Source: Idiomarina sp.
GTDB taxonomy: Bacteria > Pseudomonadota > Gammaproteobacteria > Enterobacterales > Alteromonadaceae
Length of the DNA stretch: 64,000 bases
Direction: 5' to 3'
NCBI GenBank assembly: GCA_020832105.1
Contig: JAFIFH010000039.1
Span: 113,194-177,193 of the forward strand
A program made the position numbers and the translations under genes. The notes under the pieces are model-generated. The model did not search any database. It saw only the letters and a list, made by a program, of their open reading frames with translations, and was not told where the DNA came from. Below, piece by piece: positions 33,120 to 43,063 of this stretch (position 1 is its first letter; each line of letters begins with the position of its first letter).

Positions 33120-34190
33120 TTACTCAAGCTCTAATTCAAGTTGTTTGGCTGAATCGGGATCTGGCAAGGTCACGCTGAGCCCAATCAGGCGTACCGCGCG
33201 GTTTTGCCGGCGGTCCCAGGCCTCACGCAGCAAGCTATAGAAAATCGATGCCGAGATTCTGGTGGTGGCACGGGATACCGTGGTTTGCTGAAAGTCATTA
33301 AACTTAAGTTTGACGGTTTGAGTTTTGATTCGGGCTTCTTGCCAGCGACTGATCTTCAGCTGGCGCTTCAACGATGGAAATAAATGGCGTTCGGTATATT
33401 GCTCCACAGCACGCAGCGAGGTGAAGTCCTGGTGCAGAGTTTCCTCGGTGCCCACGCTTTTACGGGTTCTGCTGGTAATTACCTCTCGCAAGTCGATGCC
33501 ACGACATCGCTGATGCAAAATGTAGCCAGCTTTGTCACCTAATAATGCTTGCAACTTGGGCAGTTCATAGTTTTGAATATCAGAGCCAAGATTCAGGCCC
33601 ATGCTGTGCAGGCGCTGCAGGCTTTTAGGGCCGATACCCGGAATTTTCCCCAACGGTAACTGCGCGATGTAGGCCAGGACCTGTTGCGGTTCCACCACGA
33701 ACTGGCCATCAGGCTTGCGCTCTTCTGAGGCGATTTTGGCCACCATCTTTTGATTTGAAATACCCGCTGAGCCAGACACCCCCATGCTGCGCAGTTCACC
33801 TCGAATCATTTCCATGGTTAATGAGGCGCTGCCACGACATAGCGTGTTGCTGGTCAGATCGAGGTAAAACTCATCGATGGACGCAGGCTCCATATGCGGA
33901 GTGATTTCCAGCAGGCGTTTTCGGATCTGCATGGACATGTCCTTATAGGCAGCCATGTCAGACTTTACAAAAACCAATTGAGGGCATAGTTTACGAGCTT
34001 GATGCCCAGGCATTGCACTGCGCACACCAAATTTTCTCGCCAGGTAGTTGGCAGTAGCGACCACACCGCGTTCGCCGCCCCCGCCGACAGCAAAAGGCAC
34101 GTTGGCTAATCCAGGATCGCGCAATACCTCCACGGCGGCAAAGAATGCATCCAGGTCCAGTAAGGCGATTTTGCGTGAGTCAGTTGTCAT
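33120..34190 (-). CDS. dinB: DNA polymerase IV (Y-family)
   Basis: This 356-residue error-prone translesion polymerase is close to E. coli DinB (351). Catalytic acidic residues are in LLDLDAFFAAVE (palm, about 9-20) and SIDEFYLDLT (about 103-112). The helix-hairpin-helix is IPGIGPKSLQRL, and the little-finger domain ends the protein. The extreme C-terminal QLELELE is shaped like a clamp-binding QLxLxL motif. I see no CTG-N10-CAG LexA box in the 180 bases upstream, so SOS control is not evident. Confidence 0.96.
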   Translation of the reverse strand: MTTDSRKIALLDLDAFFAAVEVLRDPGLANVPFAVGGGGERGVVATANYLARKFGVRSAMPGHQARKLCPQLVFVKSDMAAYKDMSMQIRKRLLEITPHMEPASIDEFYLDLTSNTLCRGSASLTMEMIRGELRSMGVSGSAGISNQKMVAKIASEERKPDGQFVVEPQQVLAYIAQLPLGKIPGIGPKSLQRLHSMGLNLGSDIQNYELPKLQALLGDKAGYILHQRCRGIDLREVITSRTRKSVGTEETLHQDFTSLRAVEQYTERHLFPSLKRQLKISRWQEARIKTQTVKLKFNDFQQTTVSRATTRISASIFYSLLREAWDRRQNRAVRLIGLSVTLPDPDSAKQLELELE

Positions 34191-34296
34191 ATGTTCAGTT
34201 TATCACAGTGATCTTTTCGTACCCGGGGCGGTATTAAAATTAGACAGCTATTTCACCCTAAGCCTTTTGGCGATATAATCGGGGAAGGAAGAAACT

Positions 34297-34312
34297 GTAA
34301 CAAGTCGGTAAC
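34297..34312. promoter_or_regulatory. 11-bp-spaced GTAAC direct repeat upstream of cytochrome c5
   Basis: GTAACAAGTCGGTAAC has two GTAAC units offset by 11 bases, about one helical turn, 62 bases before the cytochrome start. Direct repeats with this spacing are typical for OmpR-class regulators; CpxR uses GTAAA-N5-GTAAA. The regulator is unknown. Confidence 0.3.
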
Positions 34313-34373
34313 AGCTCTCTTAGCTTAGTCTTAGCGGGGCCGTATTCGGTACTGGCAACATCAGGAGTTAACT

Positions 34374-34799
34374 GTGAAAGTATCTAAATTAGCAAACTGG
34401 AAAACATTAATCGCAATCGCTGCAGGTGCGGTACTAGCCGGTGGTGCAGTGGCTGTGGCGTCTGACGCAGGCAGCATTGCAGAGCGTATTAAACCAGCGG
34501 GTCAGGTTCGTATGGCCGGTGAGACAGGTCAGCAAACAGCAGCGGCAGCGAGTGGCGAAGCTCGCTCTGGCGAAGCTGTGTACAACCAGGCTTGTGCAGC
34601 ATGCCACGCGGGTGGTGTGTTAGGCGCGCCGAAAAAAGGTGATGCAGGTGATTGGCAAGATCGTTTACCACAAGGTATGGAAATCCTTGTACAGCACACC
34701 GTAGAAGGCTATAACGCAATGCCTCCACGTGGTGGTTGTGGTAACTGTAGCGACGAAGAAATTGAATCAGCTATTGAACACATGATTGCCGGGCTTTAA
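34374..34799 (+). CDS. Periplasmic cytochrome c5-like monohaem protein
   Basis: This 141-residue c-type cytochrome has an N-terminal signal or membrane anchor (residues 12-30) and an Ala/Gln-rich linker. The class I haem domain has C-A-A-C-H (about residues 75-79; YNQACAACHAGG), the axial Met near MPPRGG, and a C-G-N-C pair (about 121-124) typical of cytochrome c5. It carries electrons between periplasmic or membrane redox partners. The start is GTG with AGGAG upstream. It stands alone and is followed by a terminator. Confidence 0.93.
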   Translation: MKVSKLANWKTLIAIAAGAVLAGGAVAVASDAGSIAERIKPAGQVRMAGETGQQTAAAASGEARSGEAVYNQACAACHAGGVLGAPKKGDAGDWQDRLPQGMEILVQHTVEGYNAMPPRGGCGNCSDEEIESAIEHMIAGL

Positions 34800-34868
34800 T
34801 TTCTAAACGTCGGGCGAATGCATCATTTGTCCTCTTCGTGGGGCTATAAACTTCGTGAAGAATCCATT

Positions 34869-34896
34869 AAGGTCGCTATTTAGCGGCCTTTTTTAT
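34869..34896 (+). terminator. Terminator of the cytochrome c5 gene
   Basis: GGTCGCT and AGCGGCC pair (one G-T pair) around a short loop and are followed by TTTTTTATT, about 70 bases after the cytochrome stop. Confidence 0.8.
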
Positions 34897-35026
34897 TAAA
34901 AAGACGAACATTAACAACGATTTATTAAATCAATCAGGTTGTATGTTTTTTCACCGACCTACTGGTGCGACTAGTTCTTTTGGTGTATGTTAAGTTTCTG
35001 ATAACAATTAAAATTGTGCGTATACC

Positions 35027-37672
35027 ATGACAAGCATAGAAGCTGTGCCACAGCAGCACGAAGCGCTGATTCGCCAACAGAAGGTGATCGAGCGGCTCAA
35101 GCTGCTAACGCATAAATATCGCCAGGCAGAGGTAGTTCAAAAAGCGCTGTTCAGAATTTCTGAGCTAGCGTCCTCTGCGCGTGACATGAATCAGCTGTAT
35201 GCGTCTGTGCACAATATTATTGGCGAACTGATGTCCGCTAATAACTTCTATATCTGCCTCTATAACGGCCACGATGAAACCGTTCAGTTCCCCTATTTTG
35301 TCGACGAGCTCGACAGTATCGACGCAGTGACTGAACTGCCAGCAGAAAAGCTTAAGCGTGGCATTACCGGTTACTTATTGCGCACCGGTGAACCTCAGCT
35401 GCTAACTAAAGACAGTTTTCGCGAACTCGAGCTTAGTGGGGAAATTGACAAGATGGGTTCGCTCCATGTGGATTGGCTTGGCGTACCTTTGCTATCCGAT
35501 GATCAAGTAATCGGTGCCATGGTCGTACAAAGCTATCAAGAGGATGTGCGCTACAACGAACAGGATCTCGAGCTGTTGATGTTCGTTTCGCAGCACGTGG
35601 TAAATGCCCTGGAGCGCTTCCGCCAGCGCGAACTGATGCAGGCGGAAATTAAGCGACAGACCGCCGAGCTGCGCATTACTAATGAAGACTTATTGAAAGA
35701 GGTGACGGTTCGCGAAAAAGCAGAGCTGCAGACCTCGGTGCTATTTGCGATCTCGGAGCTTACTAATAGCTCAGAAGACATGTACAGCTTCTATAGTGAG
35801 CTGCATAAACAAATTAATAAATTGCTCAATGCCGATAACTTTTATGTCGCCTTATTGACCGAAAATGGTCAGCAGGTGTACTTCCCGTACTACGTCGACG
35901 AACATGACCGTAAAGCCAGACAGCGACGCCTACGCAAGGGAATGACGGAATATGTTCTGCGCCATGGCGCCCCGGTGATGATCAATGACGAAGAGCGCCA
36001 ACGCCTGGTGGCCCGTGGTGAAATTGTAACCGGTGGTGATAATGGCTCGTTAGCCCGGCAGTGGCTGGGTTCGCCACTCTTTATTAATGACGATGTGTTT
36101 GGGGTGCTTTCGGTACAGACCTACAATGACGACCAGCCATATAGCCGTGAAGATCTCGAGCTACTTAACTTCGTGTCTCAACACGTTGCGGTGGCCATTG
36201 AGCGCCGACGCTCCGCTGAAAAGCTCGCCCGGGCAAATATCTTCCTGGAAAAACGCATTGCTGAGCGAACAGAAGAGCTGGTTGACGAGATTGAGCGACG
36301 CAAAAAGATAGAAGAAAAGCTCTACTATGACGCCAACCACGATACCTTAACCGGCTTGCCCAACCGGGCGATGTTCACTGAACGGGTCGAGCGCGCTATT
36401 AACCAGCGTGGAAGCAACGTTCATGACCAGTGTTTTGCGGTATTGTTTATTGACCTTGACCGCTTCAAGAATATCAACGATACCTTAGGCCATTCTGCGG
36501 GGGACCAGTTTTTACTTGAGGTCAGCCAGCGACTGCGAAGTGCAGTGCGAGAGAATGACCTGATAGCGCGTATCGGCGGCGATGAGTTCGTTATCCTAAT
36601 TGAGCAGGTTGCCGAGATCGATAACGCGAAAAGCGTTGCGCAGAATATCATTGAGATGATGCGCGCACCTTTCGTGTTGGATGATCAGGAGCACTTTTCC
36701 GGAGCGAGTATTGGCATAGCGATGAGTCGCTCGAACCGGGAGAGTGTAGATCGGTTGTTACGTGATGCCGATGCTGCCATGTATGAGGCAAAAAGTGGCG
36801 GGCGCGGACGCTATGTTGTCTTCGATGAAACCATACGACACGGGCTGGTCGCCGCAGTCACTCAAGAGTCAGCACTACGCAGTGCGCAGCTACATCATGA
36901 CTTCAGGTTGTGGTACCAGCCCATTTATGGGCTGGACAGCAACAAGATAGAGGGGCAAGAAATACTTTTGCGCTGGCAGCGTGGTGACGAGTTAGTCGGC
37001 CCAAGTTCCTTTATGGAGCTGGCAGAACATTCCGGTGCCATTCTCGATATTGACCTCTGGGTGATTGAGCGTTGTGGACAAATATTTGCCCATCGCGATG
37101 ACGATAATCATCACCGTGTTGTAGATGATGAAGTATATGAGACCGTCGTCAACGGCCAATGCCCGATTCATTTAAATCTGTCCACACAGCATTTGGTGAC
37201 TTTGCGTCATTTAAAAGCACTGGAAGACGCCTTAGCCACCTTGCCGCTGCCTCGGCAAAGCATTGTGCTCGAGTTTGATGAGCAAAGCTTATTGCGTCAC
37301 GATAACCGGCGCATATTGACCAGCTTAAGACGGTTAAATGAATTTGGCGTGAAGCTGGCGCTGGATGACTTCGGACGCGGGTCAGGCCCTTTGCAGTTTA
37401 TCTATAACTATCCGTTTGACATTATTAAGCTAGACCGTAATTTTGTGCGTCAGACCGCGCGTAAATCGAGAGCCCGGGCGATGGTTCGTCACGTCGTCAC
37501 CTTGTGTGAAGAGTTGTCGATAAAACTGACTGCAGAAGGGTTAGAGTCAAAAGCACTGCTTAAGCAGCTACGTGTGCTGGGGGTTCATCACGGCCAGGGA
37601 AATCTATTCAGCTCGGCGAAAGCTATCGATGGCGGGCAGGGCTCCGGCGCTGCCAGTTCACAATGCGCCTGA
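35027..37672 (+). CDS. Cytosolic GAF-GAF-GGDEF-EAL cyclic-di-GMP protein
   Basis: This 881-residue protein has no membrane segments. Two GAF domains (about 35-205 and 240-400) are clearly internal duplicates, sharing ANNFYICLYN/ADNFYVALLT, FPYFVDE/FPYYVDE and FVSQHV. They are joined by coiled-coil segments. The GGDEF domain has G517-G-D-E-F with an RxxD inhibitory site upstream. The EAL domain keeps E645 (EIL), LNLST, FDE, LDDFGRGSG, IKLD and AEGLE. The GRGSGP loop differs from the usual GTGYSS, so phosphodiesterase activity is uncertain. It probably senses a small cytosolic ligand. It converges with rep, 7 bases apart. Confidence 0.92.
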   Translation: MTSIEAVPQQHEALIRQQKVIERLKLLTHKYRQAEVVQKALFRISELASSARDMNQLYASVHNIIGELMSANNFYICLYNGHDETVQFPYFVDELDSIDAVTELPAEKLKRGITGYLLRTGEPQLLTKDSFRELELSGEIDKMGSLHVDWLGVPLLSDDQVIGAMVVQSYQEDVRYNEQDLELLMFVSQHVVNALERFRQRELMQAEIKRQTAELRITNEDLLKEVTVREKAELQTSVLFAISELTNSSEDMYSFYSELHKQINKLLNADNFYVALLTENGQQVYFPYYVDEHDRKARQRRLRKGMTEYVLRHGAPVMINDEERQRLVARGEIVTGGDNGSLARQWLGSPLFINDDVFGVLSVQTYNDDQPYSREDLELLNFVSQHVAVAIERRRSAEKLARANIFLEKRIAERTEELVDEIERRKKIEEKLYYDANHDTLTGLPNRAMFTERVERAINQRGSNVHDQCFAVLFIDLDRFKNINDTLGHSAGDQFLLEVSQRLRSAVRENDLIARIGGDEFVILIEQVAEIDNAKSVAQNIIEMMRAPFVLDDQEHFSGASIGIAMSRSNRESVDRLLRDADAAMYEAKSGGRGRYVVFDETIRHGLVAAVTQESALRSAQLHHDFRLWYQPIYGLDSNKIEGQEILLRWQRGDELVGPSSFMELAEHSGAILDIDLWVIERCGQIFAHRDDDNHHRVVDDEVYETVVNGQCPIHLNLSTQHLVTLRHLKALEDALATLPLPRQSIVLEFDEQSLLRHDNRRILTSLRRLNEFGVKLALDDFGRGSGPLQFIYNYPFDIIKLDRNFVRQTARKSRARAMVRHVVTLCEELSIKLTAEGLESKALLKQLRVLGVHHGQGNLFSSAKAIDGGQGSGAASSQCA

Positions 37673-37679
37673 TGCACTT

Positions 37680-39710
37680 TTAGTCTTTCGATCTTAACCG
37701 GTTACGCAATGCCGCAATGTTGTCTGCGGTGCGCTGCTGCTTTTCCTCGTGGGTGATTTTGGGCTGCTTATCTTCCCACTGCACATCATCTTGGGGCAAT
37801 TCAGCGAGGAACCGGCTGGGTTCCGGGCGCATGGTTTCACCGTACTGGCGCCGTTCCCTTGCTAACGTGAAGGTCAAACGCTGTTGCGCACGTGTAATCC
37901 CCACATACGCCAGCCGGCGTTCCTCTTCGATATTATTTTCGTCAATACTGGACTGGTGAGGCAGCAGACCTTCCTCCATACCGACCATAAATACATAAGG
38001 GAACTCGAGGCCTTTGGATGCATGCAGGGTCATCAGCTGAACCTGGTCGCCGTCATCCTCTTCTTCCTGCCGCGACAACATGTCACGTAGCATCAGCTTA
38101 TTGACCGCCTGTTCAAGACTGAGCGCTTCGTCATGGGTGGCGTCATCTTCATCGCTCAGCATGTCACTGACCCAGCGATACAGTTCATTGACGTTTTTCA
38201 TACGCATTTCTGCGGCCGCCGGGCTGGGACTAGTTTCAAACAGCCATTCTTCATACTGGATAAACTGAATCAAATCGCGAATTGCGCCCACACTCTGTAC
38301 GCCAGGCTCTGCAGCTTTGCGCGCGGTGCGTTGAATCAGTTCGACAAAACTATGCACTGAGTGGTAAGCCTGCGGGCTCAGCAAGGTATTCAACCCCTGG
38401 ATCTGACAGGCAGCAAATAAGCTGACTTGCTGTTGATTCGCCAGGTCGCCGATACGCTCAAGATTATGAGGGCCGATGCCACGGCGCGGCAAGTTGATAA
38501 TACGCAAGAACGCGTTGTCGTCGTCGGGGTTCACTAAAAGCCGCAAATACGCCATGATGTCTTTAATTTCAGCGCGTGCGAAAAACGACTGACCGCCAGT
38601 CATTTTATAGGGAATGCGGTTATTCATCAGGGCTTTTTCAAACACCCGTGCCTGGTGGTTGCCACGATAGAGAATGGCGTAATCACCGTAGCGGGTGCGC
38701 TTTAAAAAACGCTCGCGGACGATTTCCGCGACTACACGCTCCGCTTCGTTCTCTTCATTGCGACCGAACATCACCCTTAACGGGTCTCCATAACCGAGAT
38801 CTGAAAAGAGTCGTTTTACAAACAGATGCGGGTTGTTATCGATCAGAATGTTGGCACATTTAAGAATCCGTTCCATGGAGCGGTAGTTCTGCTCAAGTTT
38901 AATCACCTCAAGCTGCGGAAAGTCTTCCTTTAGCAAAGCCAGGTTCTTCGGCTGCGCACCACGCCATGAGTAAATGCTCTGATCATCATCACCCACCACA
39001 GTAAATCGCGCGCGCTCGCCAACCAGCAACTTAACCAACTGGTATTGGCTGGTGTTGGTATCCTGGTATTCGTCCACTAGCAGGTAGCGAATGCGTTTTT
39101 GCCAGCGTTCGCGGACCTTGGTGTTGTCACGTAACAGCAAAGTCGGAAGCAGGATGAGGTCGTCAAAATCAAGAGCGTTATACGCTCTCAGATGCCGTTG
39201 ATATTGCTCATAAACCTCCGCGAATATCTGGTCATCGCCTGTAGCGGTGCGTAATACCTGGTCCGCTGACAACATGTCATTTTTCCAGTTACTGATTTTG
39301 CTGACTGCCATTTTCAGCCAGGCTTTATCCACATCCATCTCATCGTCGGTAAGCGCTTTAAGGAGCGCTAAAGAGTCCTGGTCATCAAACAGTGAGAAGC
39401 CGGGTTTCATCCCCAGCGTGGCAATTTCGCGACGGATAATATCAAGGCCAAGGGTATGGAAGGTGGATACGCGTAAACCACGACAGGCCGGGCGGCCCAG
39501 AGTCTGATGAATACGTTCTTTCATCTCGCGGGCGGCTTTGTTGGTAAAAGTCACCGCGGCAATATCTTTGGGTTTGTAGTCACAACGGCGGATAAGGTGG
39601 GCAATTTTTTCGGTGATCACCCGGGTTTTACCACTGCCAGCGCCAGCGAGCACCAGTAATGGGCCACTGATATAGGTAACAGCTTGTTGCTGGCGTGGAT
39701 TTAACTTCAT
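37680..39710 (-). CDS. rep: ATP-dependent DNA helicase Rep
   Basis: This 676-residue SF1A 3'-5' helicase (E. coli Rep 673) helps replication forks past bound proteins. It has the Q motif LNPRQQQAV, Walker A GAGSGKT (about 21-27), motif Ia [11 protein letters not shown], motif II DEYQDTN, motif [16 protein letters not shown], motif IV LEQNYRS, motif [13 protein letters not shown] and motif [10 protein letters not shown]. The length and motif III wording fit Rep rather than UvrD. It is divergent from ubiK. Confidence 0.97.
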   Translation of the reverse strand: MKLNPRQQQAVTYISGPLLVLAGAGSGKTRVITEKIAHLIRRCDYKPKDIAAVTFTNKAAREMKERIHQTLGRPACRGLRVSTFHTLGLDIIRREIATLGMKPGFSLFDDQDSLALLKALTDDEMDVDKAWLKMAVSKISNWKNDMLSADQVLRTATGDDQIFAEVYEQYQRHLRAYNALDFDDLILLPTLLLRDNTKVRERWQKRIRYLLVDEYQDTNTSQYQLVKLLVGERARFTVVGDDDQSIYSWRGAQPKNLALLKEDFPQLEVIKLEQNYRSMERILKCANILIDNNPHLFVKRLFSDLGYGDPLRVMFGRNEENEAERVVAEIVRERFLKRTRYGDYAILYRGNHQARVFEKALMNNRIPYKMTGGQSFFARAEIKDIMAYLRLLVNPDDDNAFLRIINLPRRGIGPHNLERIGDLANQQQVSLFAACQIQGLNTLLSPQAYHSVHSFVELIQRTARKAAEPGVQSVGAIRDLIQFIQYEEWLFETSPSPAAAEMRMKNVNELYRWVSDMLSDEDDATHDEALSLEQAVNKLMLRDMLSRQEEEDDGDQVQLMTLHASKGLEFPYVFMVGMEEGLLPHQSSIDENNIEEERRLAYVGITRAQQRLTFTLARERRQYGETMRPEPSRFLAELPQDDVQWEDKQPKITHEEKQQRTADNIAALRNRLRSKD

Positions 39711-39793
39711 GCGAACCTCATAAAAAACACGCCGAGTTTAGCGCATTTGGCGTGCTATAGTTAAGGTATCTGAGATAAAACCAAGGCATTACT

Positions 39794-40072
39794 ATGATTG
39801 ATACAAAAAAGATTGAACAGCTGGCAAAACAAATCACCGATAGTATTCCCCCAGGGGTTCGCGGCGTGGCAGATAACGTTGAAGCCCGAGTGAAACAAAC
39901 CCTGCAACAACAGCTCAGTAAACTTGACGTGGTAAGCCGCGAAGAATTCGAAATTCAGCAGCAGATGTTACTACGTTTGCGGCAAAGAATTGAGGTGCTT
40001 GAACAACAATCCGCACAGTCGGCGGAGCCGAACCCCACCCAGGCTACTGATGACCCTCACGAGCAGGTATAA
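39794..40072 (+). CDS. ubiK: Ubiquinone biosynthesis accessory factor UbiK
   Basis: This 92-residue BMFP-family (YqiC) protein is an amphipathic N-terminal helix (IDTKKIEQLAKQITDSIPPGV) followed by a long coiled coil (about 35-75, VVSREEFEIQQQMLLRLRQRIEVLEQQ). UbiK assists the UbiJ-associated Ubi complex in aerobic ubiquinone synthesis and binds lipid. An AAGG ribosome site precedes the ATG. pqiA starts 9 bases later, so this gene may lead the pqi unit. Confidence 0.94.
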   Translation: MIDTKKIEQLAKQITDSIPPGVRGVADNVEARVKQTLQQQLSKLDVVSREEFEIQQQMLLRLRQRIEVLEQQSAQSAEPNPTQATDDPHEQV

Positions 40073-40081
40073 CGTTAATCC

Positions 40082-41347
40082 ATGAAGCGGCGGCGAGCTT
40101 GTCCGGAATGTGATCTGGTTGTAGTGTTACCGCCGTTAAGAGCCGGTGAGGCTGCGGCCTGCCCGCGTTGTAATCGTGAACTCACATACCGCAGTAAGGC
40201 ACCGGCGGAGCGTGTGCTCGCATATGCGATTGCAGCGCTGATATTACTTATCCTTACGCTGCCATTTCCGTTTATGGAATTTACCCTCAGTGGTATTCAG
40301 CAGGAAATAGTCTGGCTAGATACAGCCACGGCGTTCAGAACCAGTGACTGGCCAGTTTTAGCGGTGCTCATTGTTGCTACTATTCTGGTACTTCCCGGTA
40401 TGTACCTGCTCGCACTGACCTACGTGTATGCGGGTATTGCCCGGCGTGAATACTGGACGGGCAGTATCTGGCTGGCGCGCGCTATCAGCCACATCAAGCC
40501 CTGGCTCATGACCGATGTTTTTTTAGTCGGGGTGCTGGTGAGTCTGGTCAAACTGCTAAGTATGGCTAGCATTAGCCTCGGGCCTTCTTTTTGGGCGTTT
40601 TGCGGGTACGTCGTTTTTATGGCGAAAACGGTGTCGAACGTGGACGCCGACTGGATGTGGTTTGCACTGCATAAAGAACCAAAAACGCCTTTTATTGCGC
40701 AGACAGGTAAAGACGCCTGGTCCCAGGGGCTGGTTGGCTGTTCTACATGTGGTTTACTGAATCGGTTTGAGCAGGGCCATTGCCGTCGCTGTGCCCGGCG
40801 TATTCGTTTGCCTGGGCGGCATAGCCTCGAGTGGACCTTAGCGTTGTTATTGGCTGCGGCCATTCTGTATATTCCAGCCAATGTGTATCCGATGATGAGC
40901 ACGTCGTCTGTGGCGGGCTCTACCGAGTCCACCATTCTCGGTGGGGTGTGGCAAATGGTAGAGTTTGGTTCTTATCTTGTGGCTGCAGTTATCTTTTTTG
41001 CCAGTATTGTGATTCCAGTGGCCAAAGTAGGCATTTTGGTATGGCTTTGTTATGTAGTGCGCTTTGGTCAGCCGATGAGCGCGGCGAAACGTATGCGCTG
41101 GTATCGGGTGGTGGAATTTATCGGCCGTTGGTCGATGATCGATGTGTTTGTGGTCGCCATTATGGTTGCATTAATCCAGGCGGGGGTGCTCTTGAGTATT
41201 CAGCCGGGTCCGGCTGCACTCGCGTTTGCGGCCGTGGTCGTATTAACTATGCTTGCAGCCATGGCTTTTGATCCCAAAGCGTTATGGCACCCTGAACGGG
41301 TGCGCAATCAAGGACAGGAAGAAACGGATGAACAACTCGTTAGATGA
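40082..41347 (+). CDS. pqiA: Intermembrane lipid transport protein PqiA
   Basis: This 421-residue inner-membrane protein has two PqiA repeats. Each begins with a zinc-ribbon type cysteine set (C7-x2-C10 with C27-x2-C30, then CSTCG and CRRC near 218-240) followed by four TM helices. PqiA partners with the tunnel protein PqiB in lipid transfer across the envelope and is induced by envelope or oxidative stress in E. coli. pqiB overlaps its last 20 bases. The order pqiA-pqiB-pqiC matches E. coli. Confidence 0.95.
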   Translation: MKRRRACPECDLVVVLPPLRAGEAAACPRCNRELTYRSKAPAERVLAYAIAALILLILTLPFPFMEFTLSGIQQEIVWLDTATAFRTSDWPVLAVLIVATILVLPGMYLLALTYVYAGIARREYWTGSIWLARAISHIKPWLMTDVFLVGVLVSLVKLLSMASISLGPSFWAFCGYVVFMAKTVSNVDADWMWFALHKEPKTPFIAQTGKDAWSQGLVGCSTCGLLNRFEQGHCRRCARRIRLPGRHSLEWTLALLLAAAILYIPANVYPMMSTSSVAGSTESTILGGVWQMVEFGSYLVAAVIFFASIVIPVAKVGILVWLCYVVRFGQPMSAAKRMRWYRVVEFIGRWSMIDVFVVAIMVALIQAGVLLSIQPGPAALAFAAVVVLTMLAAMAFDPKALWHPERVRNQGQEETDEQLVR

Positions 41348-43007
41348 CGCTTTAGACAACACGTTTGGGAAAGCTCGCCGCGGGCGCGCTCGCCGGATTT
41401 CCTCAATATGGCTGGTGCCCGCCGTGGCACTGGCCATTGGCGTATGGATGGCCTACGACACCATTAGCTCAAGGGGCGCATTGATTACTCTGAGCATGCG
41501 CAATGCAGAAGGTCTTGAAGCTGGACAAACCTTGGTTAAGGTCAAAGAGGTAGCCGTGGGCAGGGTTGAGTCTGTCAATTTGTCTGCGGACTTTACCCAT
41601 GCCGAAGCGTCAATCAGAATGTTCGACGGCACTGATAATATGCTCACCGATGATGCCCGCTTTTGGGTTGTGAAGCCACGTATTGGGCGTGATGGGATTA
41701 GCGGGTTAAGTACCTTGTTGTCTGGTGCCTATATTGAGATGCAGCCGGGCAGCGGAGAAGCAGGGCGACGGGAGTACGCGACCTTGGCTCAGCCGCCCGT
41801 GGTGCGCGATAACGAAGAGGGTGTGAGCCTGATCATCTATGGCGCAGAAGCCAATCAACTGACCGCTGGCGACCCGGTGACATTTCGCGGCTATACGGTA
41901 GGGCGCATTGAACAGGTCGAGTTTGACGTCAACGAGCAACGCAACTCGTTTAATATTTTTGTGCAGGAACCCTTCGCAGCGCTGGTCACCGATGATGTGC
42001 GTTTTTGGCAAAATTCTGGCGTGTCGATGCAATTAGGTGCCGATGGCCTGCGCCTGGATATTGGTTCCTTGGAATCAGTCCTGGCCGGTGGCATTACCTT
42101 TGACATACTCAACGATGCCACCTTTGGTGAGCCAGTTGCAGACGGTACCGAGTTTCGCTTATTTCGCGACCGCGATGCGGCGCAGCAGGAAGGCTTTTTA
42201 TACTACACGAACTATATTTTGCTGGTTGAACAGAGCGTGCGCGGCTTGTCTGCCGGCGCACCAGTGGAATTTCGTGGGATCCGCATCGGCACGGTTATGC
42301 AAGTCCCTTACACCGGCGGAGAAAACCTTGGCCGCAGCCTCATGGAGCGCACGGTACCGGTCCTGATTCGAATGGAACCTGAGCGGCTTGGCTCACGTTA
42401 CGGTGGGCTGGATATGGATGCCTGGCAAGCGCAACTATCAGCCATGTTCGAACGCGGTCTGCGCGCAACGCTACAGTCCGGTAATATCCTGACGGGCTCC
42501 TTATTTGTAGACTTAGTCTTTACTGACGCACAGGGCGATGGCCTGGTTGCGCATGAGTACGATTATCCGTTATTCCCGATGCAAACCGGGGGCAGTGGGT
42601 CTCTGGAACAACGTGTTGCCGCTTTAGTGGATAACCTCAACCAGCTTGATTTCGCCGCCTTGGGCGACAACGCCTCGCGTACCCTTGCAGCCTCTGAAGA
42701 AGCATTACAGACGATGGAAGCGCTGGGTAGCCGGATGACGGCGATTCTTGATGATCCGGCGATGGCAGGCTTACCTGCTCGTTTGCAGAGCACGCTGAGC
42801 GAGCTGGAACGGATGCTGTCCGGATACTCCACGGACGCACCTGCCTACAATGATGCGAGCCGCGCGATTCAGCGCTTAGAGCAAATTTTACAAGATCTTG
42901 AACCCTTCGCTGAGTCGTTGGGTGAGCAGCCAAATTCATTGTTCTTTAACCGCGCAGCACCGCCAGATCCTGAACCACGAAGATCAGGCCGTGGTGGCTC
43001 AAATTAG
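41328..43007 (+). CDS. pqiB: MCE-domain tunnel protein PqiB
   Basis: This 559-residue protein has one N-terminal TM helix (about 25-45, ISSIWLVPAVALAIGVWM) and three MCE domains (about 50-145, 160-260 and 290-410: SMRNAEGLEAGQTLVKVKEVAVG, NQLTAGDPVTFRGYTVGRIEQV, GLSAGAPVEFRGIRIG). A C-terminal helical/coiled region follows (about 450-545) that forms the needle-like tunnel spanning the periplasm. The ATG at 41328 follows AGGAAG; longer upstream readings are shadows of pqiA. Confidence 0.95.
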   Translation: MNNSLDDALDNTFGKARRGRARRISSIWLVPAVALAIGVWMAYDTISSRGALITLSMRNAEGLEAGQTLVKVKEVAVGRVESVNLSADFTHAEASIRMFDGTDNMLTDDARFWVVKPRIGRDGISGLSTLLSGAYIEMQPGSGEAGRREYATLAQPPVVRDNEEGVSLIIYGAEANQLTAGDPVTFRGYTVGRIEQVEFDVNEQRNSFNIFVQEPFAALVTDDVRFWQNSGVSMQLGADGLRLDIGSLESVLAGGITFDILNDATFGEPVADGTEFRLFRDRDAAQQEGFLYYTNYILLVEQSVRGLSAGAPVEFRGIRIGTVMQVPYTGGENLGRSLMERTVPVLIRMEPERLGSRYGGLDMDAWQAQLSAMFERGLRATLQSGNILTGSLFVDLVFTDAQGDGLVAHEYDYPLFPMQTGGSGSLEQRVAALVDNLNQLDFAALGDNASRTLAASEEALQTMEALGSRMTAILDDPAMAGLPARLQSTLSELERMLSGYSTDAPAYNDASRAIQRLEQILQDLEPFAESLGEQPNSLFFNRAAPPDPEPRRSGRGGSN

Positions 43008-43063
43008 TTACAGTTTGTCAGGGGCAAGTAGCGCCCTACGCACAATTTACAGAGGTGACACGA

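Noticed and set aside
34191..34373. LexA box upstream of dinB
   Set aside because: The CTG and CAG pair near 34295-34315 is separated by 14 bases, not 10, and lies nearer the cytochrome gene. No SOS box is supported.
40420..40935. 171-codon minus-strand frame inside pqiA
   Set aside because: Antisense to a well-supported membrane protein; Cys/His-rich shadow translation without motifs.
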